Of a stretch of 64,000 nt of DNA, positions 43,519-51,994 are shown piece after piece. The stretch comes from Saccharothrix sp. ALI-22-I (lineage in GTDB: Bacteria > Actinomycetota > Actinomycetes > Mycobacteriales > Pseudonocardiaceae), in contig NZ_MTQP01000067.1 of NCBI RefSeq assembly GCF_001984175.1, positions 248,001-312,000 on the forward strand. The letters are read 5' to 3'. Numbering within the stretch: the stretch's first letter is position 1; every line of letters starts with the position of its first letter. Made by a program: the position numbers and the translations under genes. Under the pieces are notes generated by a model, which did no database searches, was not told the origin of the DNA, and was given only the letters and a program-made list of their open reading frames with translations.

Positions 43519-43860
43519 ACATGTCCTTCCTGACCGGAGCGCGCCTCCTACGCGATCCAGCGGACCTGCCGTCCGACGGAATGCGGTGCGGCAGTTTCGT
43601 CCCGGTTCGGGTGGACTCGGACGGCGCGGAACGCGCACGAAAGCGGAGTCCTCCGGTACGGGACTTCGGTCACACGGCGAGCGGGTGCCTTCCAGCGTCG
43701 ACCCCGTCCATACGGCACAGAGTCAGCTGACTGGAGGAATGCGATCCGGAACGAACGTCCGGGCACCACACCGGCGCCCGTGCGCGCGGTGACTGATGGC
43801 CCCGAGGGTAGACGCCGGTAGCGCTGGGTGCAACAACCGGGGCATGGCGCGTCGCATCAC
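43519..43860. promoter_or_regulatory. rho leader and promoter
   Basis: The 342-nt gap upstream of rho has no gene. On the minus strand TTGCAC (43833-43828), a 17-nt spacer and TACCCT (43810-43805) form a good housekeeping promoter. It gives an untranslated leader of about 280 nt before the rho GTG, long enough for Rho-dependent self-termination. Confidence 0.5.
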
Positions 43861-44751
43861 TCAACCGAGTGGCGCAACCCGCACCCCGCCCAGGTCGACC
43901 GGTACCCGACGCGCCTCGAACCCGGTCAGGTCCACCCCGGACGGCAGTTCGCCGTCCACCGGGAGGGCCAGGACCGTCGGTCCCGCACCCGACACCGCGG
44001 CCGCCACCCCGGCCTCCCGCAACGCACCCACCAGCCGCGTCGTCGCAGGCCAGGCGGGTTCCCGGTACGGCTCGTGCAGCCGGTCGTCCAACGCGGCGAG
44101 CAGCAGCGAGGGGTCCGCGGTGAGCCCGTGCACGGCCAGCGCGGCCCGGCTCACAGCGAACGCCGCGTCCTCGTGCGGCACCTTCGACGGCAGCAGGCCG
44201 CGGGTCGTCCTCGTGGAAGATTCCACCGCCGGCACCAGTACGACCGGCATCACACCCGGATGCGGGTCCACACGTACTGCCCGGTAGCGGTCACTCTCCG
44301 TCCAAGCGATCGCGACACCGCCGAACATGCTGGCCGCGGCGTTGTCGGCGTGCCCCTCGAACGCCGCGGCGAGTTGCAACGCGCTTGTGTCCAACTCGCG
44401 ATCGGCCAGGGCGAACGCGGCCGCCACACCGGCCACGATCGCCGCCGCCGAGGACCCGAGACCGCGAGAATGCGGAATCGTGTTGCGGCACCGCAGCCGC
44501 AGCCCCGGCACGTCCGACGCGACCAGCTCGCACGCCTCCCGGAAGGCCCGCACGACCAGGTGACTCTCGTCGGTGGGCACGTTCGCGGCGCCCTCGCCGG
44601 AGACCTCGACGACCAGGCCCTCCTCGGCCACGACGAAATCCAGCTCGTCGTACACGCCCAACGCCATGCCGAGGGCGTCGAACCCGGAGCCGAGGTTCGC
44701 CGTGGAAGCCGGCACGGTGACCCGGACGCCGGTCACCCGTTCGCCCGTCAC
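43861..44751 (-). CDS. thrB: Homoserine kinase
   Basis: 296 residues; GTG 44751 overlaps the thrC stop (GTGA). GHMP-kinase signatures: VPASTANLGSGFDALGMALG, the ATP loop IPHSRGLGSSAAAIVAGVAA and C-terminal VSGAGPTVLALP. Phosphorylates homoserine for threonine synthesis. Last gene of the argS-lysA-hom-thrC-thrB run. Confidence 0.95.
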   Translation of the reverse strand: MTGERVTGVRVTVPASTANLGSGFDALGMALGVYDELDFVVAEEGLVVEVSGEGAANVPTDESHLVVRAFREACELVASDVPGLRLRCRNTIPHSRGLGSSAAAIVAGVAAAFALADRELDTSALQLAAAFEGHADNAAASMFGGVAIAWTESDRYRAVRVDPHPGVMPVVLVPAVESSTRTTRGLLPSKVPHEDAAFAVSRAALAVHGLTADPSLLLAALDDRLHEPYREPAWPATTRLVGALREAGVAAAVSGAGPTVLALPVDGELPSGVDLTGFEARRVPVDLGGVRVAPLG

Positions 44752-45827
44752 GCCAGTTCCAGCGCGGTGGCCACGGCGCCCGGGTCGACCGGCACCGGCT
44801 TCACCTCCGGCATGCCGAGCAGCGCGGTGTCCGGGTCCTTGAGGCCGTGGCCGGTGACCGTGCACACGACCGTGGAGCCCTTGGGCAGCCGACCGTCGGC
44901 GACCGTGGCCAGCAGGCCCGCCACGCTGGTCGCGGACGCGGGCTCGACGAAGATGCCCTCGGTCGCGGCCAGCAGCCGGTAGGCCTCCAGGATCTTCTCG
45001 TCCGTCACGGCCTCGAACAGCCCGCCGGACTCCTCCTTGGCGGCCACCGCGCCGGTCCACGACGCCGGGCTGCCCACCCGGATGGCGGTCGCGATGGTCT
45101 CGGGGTTCGTCACCGGCCGGCCCAGCACCAGCGGCGCGGAGCCGGCGGCCTGGAAACCGAACATCTTCGGCGTGGCCGGGATCACGCCGTCGTGGTAGTA
45201 GTCGGAGTAACCGCGCCAGTACGCGGTGATGTTGCCCGCATTGCCCACCGGCAGGCAGTGCACGTCCGGCGCGCGGCCGAGCACGTCGCAGATCTCCCAC
45301 GCGGCGGTCTTCTGGCCGATCAGCCGCACCGGGTTGACCGAGTTGACCAGCGTGATCGGGTACTCGATCGACGTCTTGGAGGCCAGCTCCAGGCAGTCGT
45401 CGAAGTTGCCGTCGATCTGCAGGATCTTCGCGCCGTGCGCGACCGCCTGGGCCAGCTTGCCCAGCGCGATCTTGCCGCGCGGCACCAGCACCGCGGCGGT
45501 GAGACCGGCCTTGGCCGCGTACGCCGCCGCGCTGGCCGACGTGTTGCCGGTCGAGGCGCAGATCACCGCCTGGACGCCGCTGGCCAGCGCGTACGTCATG
45601 GCCACGGTCATACCGCGGTCCTTGAACGAGCCGGTCGGGTTGGCGCCCTCGACCTTGATGTAGACCTGGCAGCCGGTCAGCTCCGACAGGTGCCGGGCGG
45701 CCACCAACGGCGTGCCGCCTTCGTGGAGGGTGACGACCTCGGCGCCCTCGGGCAGCGGGATCCGGTCCGCGTAGGCGTTGATGATGCCGGGCCACCCCGG
45801 CCGCACGCCGGTTGCTTGGGTCGTCAT
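44748..45827 (-). CDS. thrC: Threonine synthase
   Basis: 359 residues, a short PLP-dependent form. The PLP lysine is in NPTGSFKDRGMTVAMTYALA; the phosphate-binding loop is VGNAGNITAYWRGY. Converts O-phosphohomoserine to threonine. Starts ATG 45827 in an ATGA overlap with hom and ends in a GTGA overlap with thrB, so all three pathway enzymes are translationally coupled. Confidence 0.95.
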   Translation of the reverse strand: MTTQATGVRPGWPGIINAYADRIPLPEGAEVVTLHEGGTPLVAARHLSELTGCQVYIKVEGANPTGSFKDRGMTVAMTYALASGVQAVICASTGNTSASAAAYAAKAGLTAAVLVPRGKIALGKLAQAVAHGAKILQIDGNFDDCLELASKTSIEYPITLVNSVNPVRLIGQKTAAWEICDVLGRAPDVHCLPVGNAGNITAYWRGYSDYYHDGVIPATPKMFGFQAAGSAPLVLGRPVTNPETIATAIRVGSPASWTGAVAAKEESGGLFEAVTDEKILEAYRLLAATEGIFVEPASATSVAGLLATVADGRLPKGSTVVCTVTGHGLKDPDTALLGMPEVKPVPVDPGAVATALELA

Positions 45828-47140
45828 AGTTCTTCGCCTTCCACCCGCATCACGCTGACCACTTCCCGAACCACGGGCAGCCCGCCGATTTTGTCCACGG
45901 TCGACCGCAGTGCCGCATCGGTCGCGGCGTGGGTGACGATCACCAGGCTGGCGTCGTCGACCCGGCCTTCCTGCCGCACCGCCGCGATGCTCACGTCGTG
46001 CTCCGCGAACACCGCCGCCACCTGCGACAACACGCCCGCCCGGTCGGCGACGTCAAGGCTGATGTGATACCGCGTGGGGGTCTGGCCCATCGGCCGCACG
46101 GGCAGGCCCGCGTACGCCGACTCACGCGGGCCGCGGCCGCGGTGCACCCGGTTGCGGGCCACCGCGACGAGGTCGCCGAGCACCGCGCTGGCGGTCGGGG
46201 CCCCACCCGCGCCCTGGCCGTAGAACATCATCTCGCCGGCCGCGTCGGCCTCCACGAACACCGCGTTGAACGCGCCGTGCACGCTCGCCAGCGGGTGGGA
46301 CGTGGGGATCATCGCCGGGTGCACCCGCACCGAGATGCCTTCGACACCATCCGTGATCACGCGCTCGCAGATCGCGAGCAGCTTGACCGTGCGGCCCAAG
46401 GCCTTGGCGGCGGCGATGTCGGCGGCGCTGACCGACGAGATGCCCTCGCGGTGCACGTCGGCCGCCGTCACCCGGCTGTGGAACGCCAGTGAGGCCAGGA
46501 TCGCGGCCTTGGACGCGGCGTCGAACCCGTCCACGTCGGCCGTCGGGTCCGCCTCGGCGTACCCGAGCTGGGTCGCCTCCTCCAACGTCTCGGCGTAGCT
46601 CGCCCCGGTCGAGTCCATCCCGGAGAGGATGAAGTTCGTGGTGCCGTTGACGATGCCCATCACCCGGGTGATGCGGTCACCGGCCAGCGACTCGCGCAAC
46701 GGGCGCAGCAACGGGATCGCGCCCGCCACCGCCGCCTCGAAGTACAGGTCCGCGCCGGAGGCGTCGGAGGCCTCGAACAGCTCCGCCGAGTGCTCGGCCA
46801 GCAGCGCCTTGTTCGCGGTCACCACGGCCTTGCCCGAGCGCAACGCGGCCAGCAGCAGCGTGCGCGCGGGCTCGATGCCGCCGATGACCTCCACGACCAC
46901 GTCGACGTCCGACTCGACCAGCGCCTCGGCGTCGGTCGTCAGCAGCTCGGCGGGCACGTCCCGGTGCTTGTGCGGCCGGCGGACGGCGATGCCGGCGATC
47001 TCGACCGGCGCGCCGACGCGCGCGGTCAGGTCGGCGGCCTGGTCGGTGAGCAGCCGGACCACCTCGGTGCCGACCGTGCCGCAGCCCAGCAACGCGACCT
47101 TGATCGGTTTGCCGTGCTCGCCATTGTTCTGGCTAGCCAC
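45824..47140 (-). CDS. hom: Homoserine dehydrogenase
   Basis: 438 residues. NAD(P) loop VALLGCGTVGTEVVRLL, catalytic domain GIVNGTTNFILSGMDSTGA and a C-terminal ACT domain (RAGVLSQVAAVFAEHDVSIA), which in this family mediates threonine feedback inhibition. Monofunctional, without an aspartokinase domain. GTG start directly after the lysA stop. Confidence 0.95.
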   Translation of the reverse strand: MASQNNGEHGKPIKVALLGCGTVGTEVVRLLTDQAADLTARVGAPVEIAGIAVRRPHKHRDVPAELLTTDAEALVESDVDVVVEVIGGIEPARTLLLAALRSGKAVVTANKALLAEHSAELFEASDASGADLYFEAAVAGAIPLLRPLRESLAGDRITRVMGIVNGTTNFILSGMDSTGASYAETLEEATQLGYAEADPTADVDGFDAASKAAILASLAFHSRVTAADVHREGISSVSAADIAAAKALGRTVKLLAICERVITDGVEGISVRVHPAMIPTSHPLASVHGAFNAVFVEADAAGEMMFYGQGAGGAPTASAVLGDLVAVARNRVHRGRGPRESAYAGLPVRPMGQTPTRYHISLDVADRAGVLSQVAAVFAEHDVSIAAVRQEGRVDDASLVIVTHAATDAALRSTVDKIGGLPVVREVVSVMRVEGEEL

Positions 47141-48565
47141 TCATACCTCCAGGCGGAACAGGTCTTCCTCGGTCTCCCGGCGCAGCAGCAACCGGGCCTC
47201 GCCGTCCACGACCGCGGCCAGCGCCGGCCGGGGAAGTCGGTTGTAGCCGCTGGCCATCGAGTAGCAGTACGCCCCGGTCGCGGCCACCGCGATCAGGTCG
47301 CCGGGAGCGAGGTCGTCGGGCAGCCAGCAGTCGCGCACGACCACGTCACCGGACTCGCAGTGCTTGCCGACGACCCGGCACAGCACGGACTTCGTGCCCT
47401 CCTCGGCGGCGCGCGACACCAGCTTGCAGTCGTACACCGCGTCGTAGAGCGCGGTGCGGATGTTGTCGCTCATGCCGCCGTCCACGCTCACGTACCGGCG
47501 GACCACGCCCGCGTCGAGCTGCACGTCCTTGATGGTGCCCACCTCGTACAGCGTCACCGTGCCGGGGCCGACGATGGCCCGGCCGGGCTCGACCGCGATC
47601 GTGGGCGTGGGCAGGCCGGCGTGCTCGCACTCCTTGCCGACGATGTTGCGCAGCTGCCGGGCCAGTTCGGCGGGCGGCGGCGGGTCGTCGTCGGGGGTGT
47701 AGGCGATGCCGAGGCCGCCGCCGAGGTCCACCGTGGTGACGTGGTCGAGGATCGCCTCGCCGTGCTCGTCGCGCAGTTCCGCGAGCAGCCCGATGACCCG
47801 GCGCGCGGCGACTTCGAACCCGCTGGCGTCGAAGATCTGCGAGCCGATGTGGCTGTGCAAGCCGGTCAGCCGCAGCCCGTCGGACTTCAGCACCCGGCGC
47901 GCCGCCTCGGCCGCGTCACCGGAGGACAGCGAGAAGCCGAACTTCTGGTCCTCGTGCGCGGTGGCGATGAACTCGTGGGTGTGCGCCTCGACGCCCACCG
48001 TCACCCGGATCATCACCGGCTGCACCCGGCCGCGTTCACGCGCGATCTGGTCCAGCCGGGCGATCTCGTAGAACGAGTCCAGCACGACCGCGCCGACACC
48101 GGCCTCGACCGCGGTGGTCAGCTCGGCCACGGACTTGTTGTTGCCGTGCAACGCGATCCGCTCCGGCGGGAACTCCGCGCGCAGCGCGACGGCCAGCTCG
48201 CCGCCGCTGGCCACGTCGATGCTCAGGCCCTCCTCGGCGACCCACCGGGCCACCGCGACGGACAGGAACGCCTTGGACGCGTAGTGCACCCGCGTGGGGT
48301 CGCCGAACGCGCGGGCGTGCTCCTGGCAGCGGGCGCGGAAATCGGCCTCGTCCATCACGAACAGCGGCGTGCCGTGGTCCTGGGCGAGCTGCCGCACGTC
48401 GACGCCGGCGAAGCGCACCGCGCCGTCGTCGCCGCGTTCGGCGTTGCGCGGCCACACCTGCGGGTGCAGCGCGTCGAGTTCCTGAGCTGTCGCCGGGCGG
48501 TTACCGGCCGTGTTCGAGGGGATCATGACGTCGGCGTGCCGGGGACCGGCGGGGTGGGCGCGCAT
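47141..48565 (-). CDS. lysA: Diaminopimelate decarboxylase
   Basis: 474 residues from ATG 48565 (GTG 48568 is an in-frame alternative), overlapping the argS stop. The PLP lysine is in HYASKAFLSVAVARW; HSHIGSQIFDASGFEVAARR and the C-terminal Cys region KHCESGDVVVRDCWLP are normal. Makes lysine from meso-diaminopimelate and so also controls supply for the cell wall. No lysine riboswitch is visible because the gene is embedded in an operon. Confidence 0.95.
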   Translation of the reverse strand: MRAHPAGPRHADVMIPSNTAGNRPATAQELDALHPQVWPRNAERGDDGAVRFAGVDVRQLAQDHGTPLFVMDEADFRARCQEHARAFGDPTRVHYASKAFLSVAVARWVAEEGLSIDVASGGELAVALRAEFPPERIALHGNNKSVAELTTAVEAGVGAVVLDSFYEIARLDQIARERGRVQPVMIRVTVGVEAHTHEFIATAHEDQKFGFSLSSGDAAEAARRVLKSDGLRLTGLHSHIGSQIFDASGFEVAARRVIGLLAELRDEHGEAILDHVTTVDLGGGLGIAYTPDDDPPPPAELARQLRNIVGKECEHAGLPTPTIAVEPGRAIVGPGTVTLYEVGTIKDVQLDAGVVRRYVSVDGGMSDNIRTALYDAVYDCKLVSRAAEEGTKSVLCRVVGKHCESGDVVVRDCWLPDDLAPGDLIAVAATGAYCYSMASGYNRLPRPALAAVVDGEARLLLRRETEEDLFRLEV

Positions 48566-50208
48566 CACATGCGCTCCGGAGCCGTCACGCCGAGCAGGAC
48601 GAGGCCGTTGGCGAACACCTGGCGGGTCGCCGCGCACAGCTGGAGCCGGGCGCGGTGCAGCTCGGTGGTCTCCTCGTCGCCGCGCGGCAGCACCCGGCAG
48701 GCCTCGTAGAACCGGTGGTAGGTGCCCGCCAGCTCCTCCAGGTAGCGCGCGACCCGGTGCGGTTCGCGCAGCTCACCGGCGGCGGCGACGACACGCGGGA
48801 ACTCGCCGATGGTGCGGATGAGGTCGCCCTCGCGGTCGTGGGTGAGCAGGTCGAGCGCGTCGCCCGGTGTGACGCCCAGGTCGGCGGCGTTGCGCAGCAG
48901 CGAGGCCAGCCGCGAGTGCGCGTACTGGACGTAGAACACCGGGTTGTCGTTGCTGTGCTTGCGCAGCAGGTCGAGGTCCAGGTCCAGGGACGAGTCCACC
49001 GAGGAGCGGGACATCGCGTACCGGGCGGCGTCCACGCCGACCGCCTCCACCAGGTCCTGCATGGTGATGACGTTGCCCGCGCGCTTGCTCATCCGCACCG
49101 GCTTGCCCTCGCTGACCAGGTTCACCATCTGGCCGATCAGCACCTCGACCGAGTCGGGGTCGTCGCCGAGCGCGGCGGCGGCGGCCTTGAGCCGGCCGAT
49201 GTAGCCGTGGTGGTCCGCGCCGAGCATGTAGATGCACAGGTCGAAGCCCCGCGACCGCTTGTCCACCAGGTAGGCGATGTCACCGGCGATGTACGCCGGG
49301 TCACCGTCGCTCTTGATGACCACGCGGTCCTTGTCGTCACCGAATTCGGACGACCGAAGCCACCACGCGCCGTTGTCGAAGTACAGCGCGCCGGACTCCT
49401 TGAGCTGCTCGACGGCCTTGGTGACGGCGCCGGACTTGTGCAGCGCGTCCTCGTGGAAGTAGACGTCGAAGTCCGTGCCGAACTCGTGCAGGTCCTTCTT
49501 GATCTCCTCGAACATGAGGCCGACGCCGATCCGGCGGAACACCTCGTGCGAGTCCTCGGCGGTCAACGCGCTGGGCTCCTGCCGCAGCACCTCGGCGGCG
49601 ATGTCGCTGATGTAGCCGCCCGCGTAGCCGTCCTCCGGGGCGGGCTCGCCCTTCGCGGCGGCGATCAGGGACCGGACGAACCGGTCGATCTGCGCGCCCG
49701 CGTCGTTGAAGTAGTACTCGCGGGTCACCTGGCCGCCGTTGGCCTCCAGGATGCGGCCCAGCGCGTCGCCGACCGCCGCCCAGCGGGTGCCGCCGAGGTG
49801 GATCGGGCCGGTCGGGTTCGCCGAGACGAACTCCAGGTTGATCCGGGTGCCGGTGAGCGCGTCACCGCGGCCGTACGCCTCGCCGGCCTTCAGCACGTCG
49901 CGCACGATCTCGCCCTGGGCGTCCGCGGCGAGCCGCAGGTTCAGGAAGCCGGGGCCCGCGACCTCGACCGAGGCGATGGCGTCGGTGCCGGTCAGCGCGT
50001 CGGCCAGCCAACCGGCCAGGTCGCGGGACGTCACGCCGACCTTCTTGGCGGTCTGGAGGGCCACGTTGGTGGCGTAGTCGCCGTGCTCGGGGTTGCGGGG
50101 GCGCTCGATCGTGACCGCTGTCGGCAGAGCGGTGGGGTCGAGGCCGCGGGTGGACAGCACGTCCACGGCCGTCGCACGGACCAGTTCAGCGAGCGCAGCG
50201 GGAGTCAC
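48565..50208 (-). CDS. argS: Arginyl-tRNA synthetase
   Basis: 547 residues. Class I signatures: HIGH-type PTGPIHLGGTRWAAVGDAL and KMSKS-type RMSKRAGNVITMQDL; the C-terminal DALR anticodon domain (VVAAAGELREPHRVARYLEE) is intact. First gene of the operon. GTG 50208 has no ribosome site, but a -10-like TAGACT ends 6 nt upstream, suggesting a leaderless message. Confidence 0.96.
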   Translation of the reverse strand: MTPAALAELVRATAVDVLSTRGLDPTALPTAVTIERPRNPEHGDYATNVALQTAKKVGVTSRDLAGWLADALTGTDAIASVEVAGPGFLNLRLAADAQGEIVRDVLKAGEAYGRGDALTGTRINLEFVSANPTGPIHLGGTRWAAVGDALGRILEANGGQVTREYYFNDAGAQIDRFVRSLIAAAKGEPAPEDGYAGGYISDIAAEVLRQEPSALTAEDSHEVFRRIGVGLMFEEIKKDLHEFGTDFDVYFHEDALHKSGAVTKAVEQLKESGALYFDNGAWWLRSSEFGDDKDRVVIKSDGDPAYIAGDIAYLVDKRSRGFDLCIYMLGADHHGYIGRLKAAAAALGDDPDSVEVLIGQMVNLVSEGKPVRMSKRAGNVITMQDLVEAVGVDAARYAMSRSSVDSSLDLDLDLLRKHSNDNPVFYVQYAHSRLASLLRNAADLGVTPGDALDLLTHDREGDLIRTIGEFPRVVAAAGELREPHRVARYLEELAGTYHRFYEACRVLPRGDEETTELHRARLQLCAATRQVFANGLVLLGVTAPERM

Positions 50209-50214
50209 CCGGCA

Positions 50215-50220
50215 AGTCTA
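50215..50220 (-). promoter_or_regulatory. Putative -10 box for leaderless argS transcript
   Basis: TAGACT on the minus strand (50220-50215) followed by six nt and the argS GTG, which would be the first transcribed base. No Shine-Dalgarno sequence precedes the start. No good -35 element is seen 17-19 nt upstream. Confidence 0.4.
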
Positions 50221-50379
50221 GGGAAGCGTTCCCGCTGGTCTCGACCGGGATGGGCGTCCCGCGACGTGAGACCGGCAACTGTTGACGAACACCCGCTGTG
50301 ACGGGCAGTTGACGGTGATCAGACACGTAGTCCCTACACTGGCCCGCGGCATGGGCGTATGACGAGGACTGAGGCGGAC

Positions 50380-51210
50380 ATGACCAGCGGCAAGAAGACA
50401 AAGGCCGCGCGCTCCAGCGTGGCGGCGGCGCGCTCCTCGGTGGTGGCGAAGAAGCCGAAGCCATGGGGAACGATCATCGCGGTGATTGCCGTGCTGGCCC
50501 TGGCGGGCGGCGTGTTCGGTTACGCGTACACCAAGATCGCCGACCAGAACGCCAAGGAAGCGGCGCTGGCCAAGTGGGTCCCGTCCGACGAGAACAAGGA
50601 CCCGTCGGACCAGATCCAGGGCGTGGTGAAGAAGGAGTACGAGGCGAGCAAGCACGTCAACGCCACCCAGCGGGTCGCCTACGACCAGTCACCGCCCTTC
50701 GGCGGTCCGCACGACAACGTGTGGGCCGACTGCACCGGCACGGTCTACGCGACCGCGGTCCGCACCGAGAACATGGTCCACCCGCTGGAGCACGGCGCCG
50801 TGTGGATCGCCTACAACCCGGACCAGATCACCGGTGAGGCGCTGGACAAGCTCAAGGCGCGCGCCGACGGCCAGCCGTACACGATGCTGTCGCCGTACCC
50901 GGGCCTGGACAAGCCGATCTCGCTGCAGTCGTGGGGCCACCAGCTGAAGCTGGAGAGCGCCGACGACGAGCGCATCGACCAGTTCATCCAGTCGCTGCGC
51001 CGCAACCCGAACACCTACCCCGAGGTCGGCGCGTCGTGCGAGTCGCCGACGTTCGACCTGACCAACCCGCCGCCGTTCGTGGCGGAGGCTCCGGGTCCGG
51101 ACGCCGTCCCGATGGACGGTGGCACCGCGGACCCGGCGGAGACCGGCGCCCCCACCCCGCCCGCGACCGGTACCGACGCCCAGGTCCCCACCACGGTGCC
51201 GAGCAGCTGA
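50380..51210 (+). CDS. DUF3105 membrane-anchored protein
   Basis: 276 residues from ATG 50380 (ATG 50359 is an alternative start). A basic N-terminus precedes one membrane helix (PWGTIIAVIAVLALAGGVFG); the external DUF3105 domain has PPFGGPHDNVWADCTGTVYA, VHPLEHGAVWIAYNPDQI and a Cys pair. A Thr/Pro/Asp tail follows. The family is often next to DUF305 genes, as here (3 nt gap), and copper or thiol chemistry has been suggested. Function unproven. Confidence 0.85.
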   Translation: MTSGKKTKAARSSVAAARSSVVAKKPKPWGTIIAVIAVLALAGGVFGYAYTKIADQNAKEAALAKWVPSDENKDPSDQIQGVVKKEYEASKHVNATQRVAYDQSPPFGGPHDNVWADCTGTVYATAVRTENMVHPLEHGAVWIAYNPDQITGEALDKLKARADGQPYTMLSPYPGLDKPISLQSWGHQLKLESADDERIDQFIQSLRRNPNTYPEVGASCESPTFDLTNPPPFVAEAPGPDAVPMDGGTADPAETGAPTPPATGTDAQVPTTVPSS

Positions 51211-51212
51211 CC

Positions 51213-51914
51213 ATGACGGGCACCGAGCCGGAGGAGGTCACCCCCCGCGGGGTGACCGTGACCAGGACTGTCGTCGTGACGATCGCGGTCCTGGCCGTCC
51301 TCCTGCTCGGTGCCGCCGTCGGGCTGCTGATCAAGCTCCCCGGTTCGGACACCAGCTCCACGCCCGCGTCGGACTCCGTTGACGTCGGGTTCTCGCAGGA
51401 CATGGCGGCACACCACCTCCAGGGTGTGCAGATGGCCAACATCGCACGGGACAAGTCCACCGACCCCGCCATCCGCCAGCTCGCCTTCGACATCGAGTCG
51501 ACGCAGCTGGAGCAGGTGGGCCGGATGAAGGGCTGGCTGTTCCTCTGGGGCTACCCCGAGCAGTCGGTCGACGGCAAGCACATGTGGTGGATGACCTCCG
51601 CCACGCACGGCCACTCGGACAGCGGCTCCGGCTCCGGCACGTCCGATGACACCGGCCGGATGCCCGGCATGGCGACGGCCCAGGAAATCGCCCGGCTGCG
51701 CTCGTTGAGCGGTACCGAGTTCGACGTGTACTTCCTCCAGCTGATGCTCCGGCACCACCAGGGCGGCGCCCCGATGGCCGAGTACGCCGCCACGCGCGCC
51801 GGTCAGTCCGTCGTGCGCACGCTCGCCGACAACATGCTGAAGTCGCAGACGAGCGAGAGCGTCTACATGACGAAACTCATCGCCGACCGCGGCGCCGCTC
51901 CCCTGCCGAGCTGA
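51213..51914 (+). CDS. DUF305 membrane-anchored ferritin-like protein
   Basis: 233 residues. One N-terminal membrane helix (TRTVVVTIAVLAVLLLGAAV), then the DUF305 four-helix domain with paired His motifs: DMAAHHLQGVQMANIARDKS and LMLRHHQGGAPMAEYAATRA, which probably bind metal. A Gly/Ser/His linker joins the two halves. Cotranscribed with the DUF3105 gene. Related proteins are linked to copper handling. Confidence 0.88.
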   Translation: MTGTEPEEVTPRGVTVTRTVVVTIAVLAVLLLGAAVGLLIKLPGSDTSSTPASDSVDVGFSQDMAAHHLQGVQMANIARDKSTDPAIRQLAFDIESTQLEQVGRMKGWLFLWGYPEQSVDGKHMWWMTSATHGHSDSGSGSGTSDDTGRMPGMATAQEIARLRSLSGTEFDVYFLQLMLRHHQGGAPMAEYAATRAGQSVVRTLADNMLKSQTSESVYMTKLIADRGAAPLPS

Positions 51915-51994
51915 AGGCCACCCGGCGTTTCGCGTCACCCGGATGGGGCTACCCGCGAGTAGTAACGTGGGAGGCCCCTTCGTGGAGGTCAGCG

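Noticed and set aside
41473..43533. 686-codon plus-strand ORF over rho
   Set aside because: Antisense of the conserved rho gene; its Val/Ala/Leu/Thr repeats mirror the R/D/Q/G insert.
47141..50208. Lysine riboswitch or T-box for lysA/argS
   Set aside because: The gaps are zero or negative and the argS upstream region is too short and lacks the motifs.
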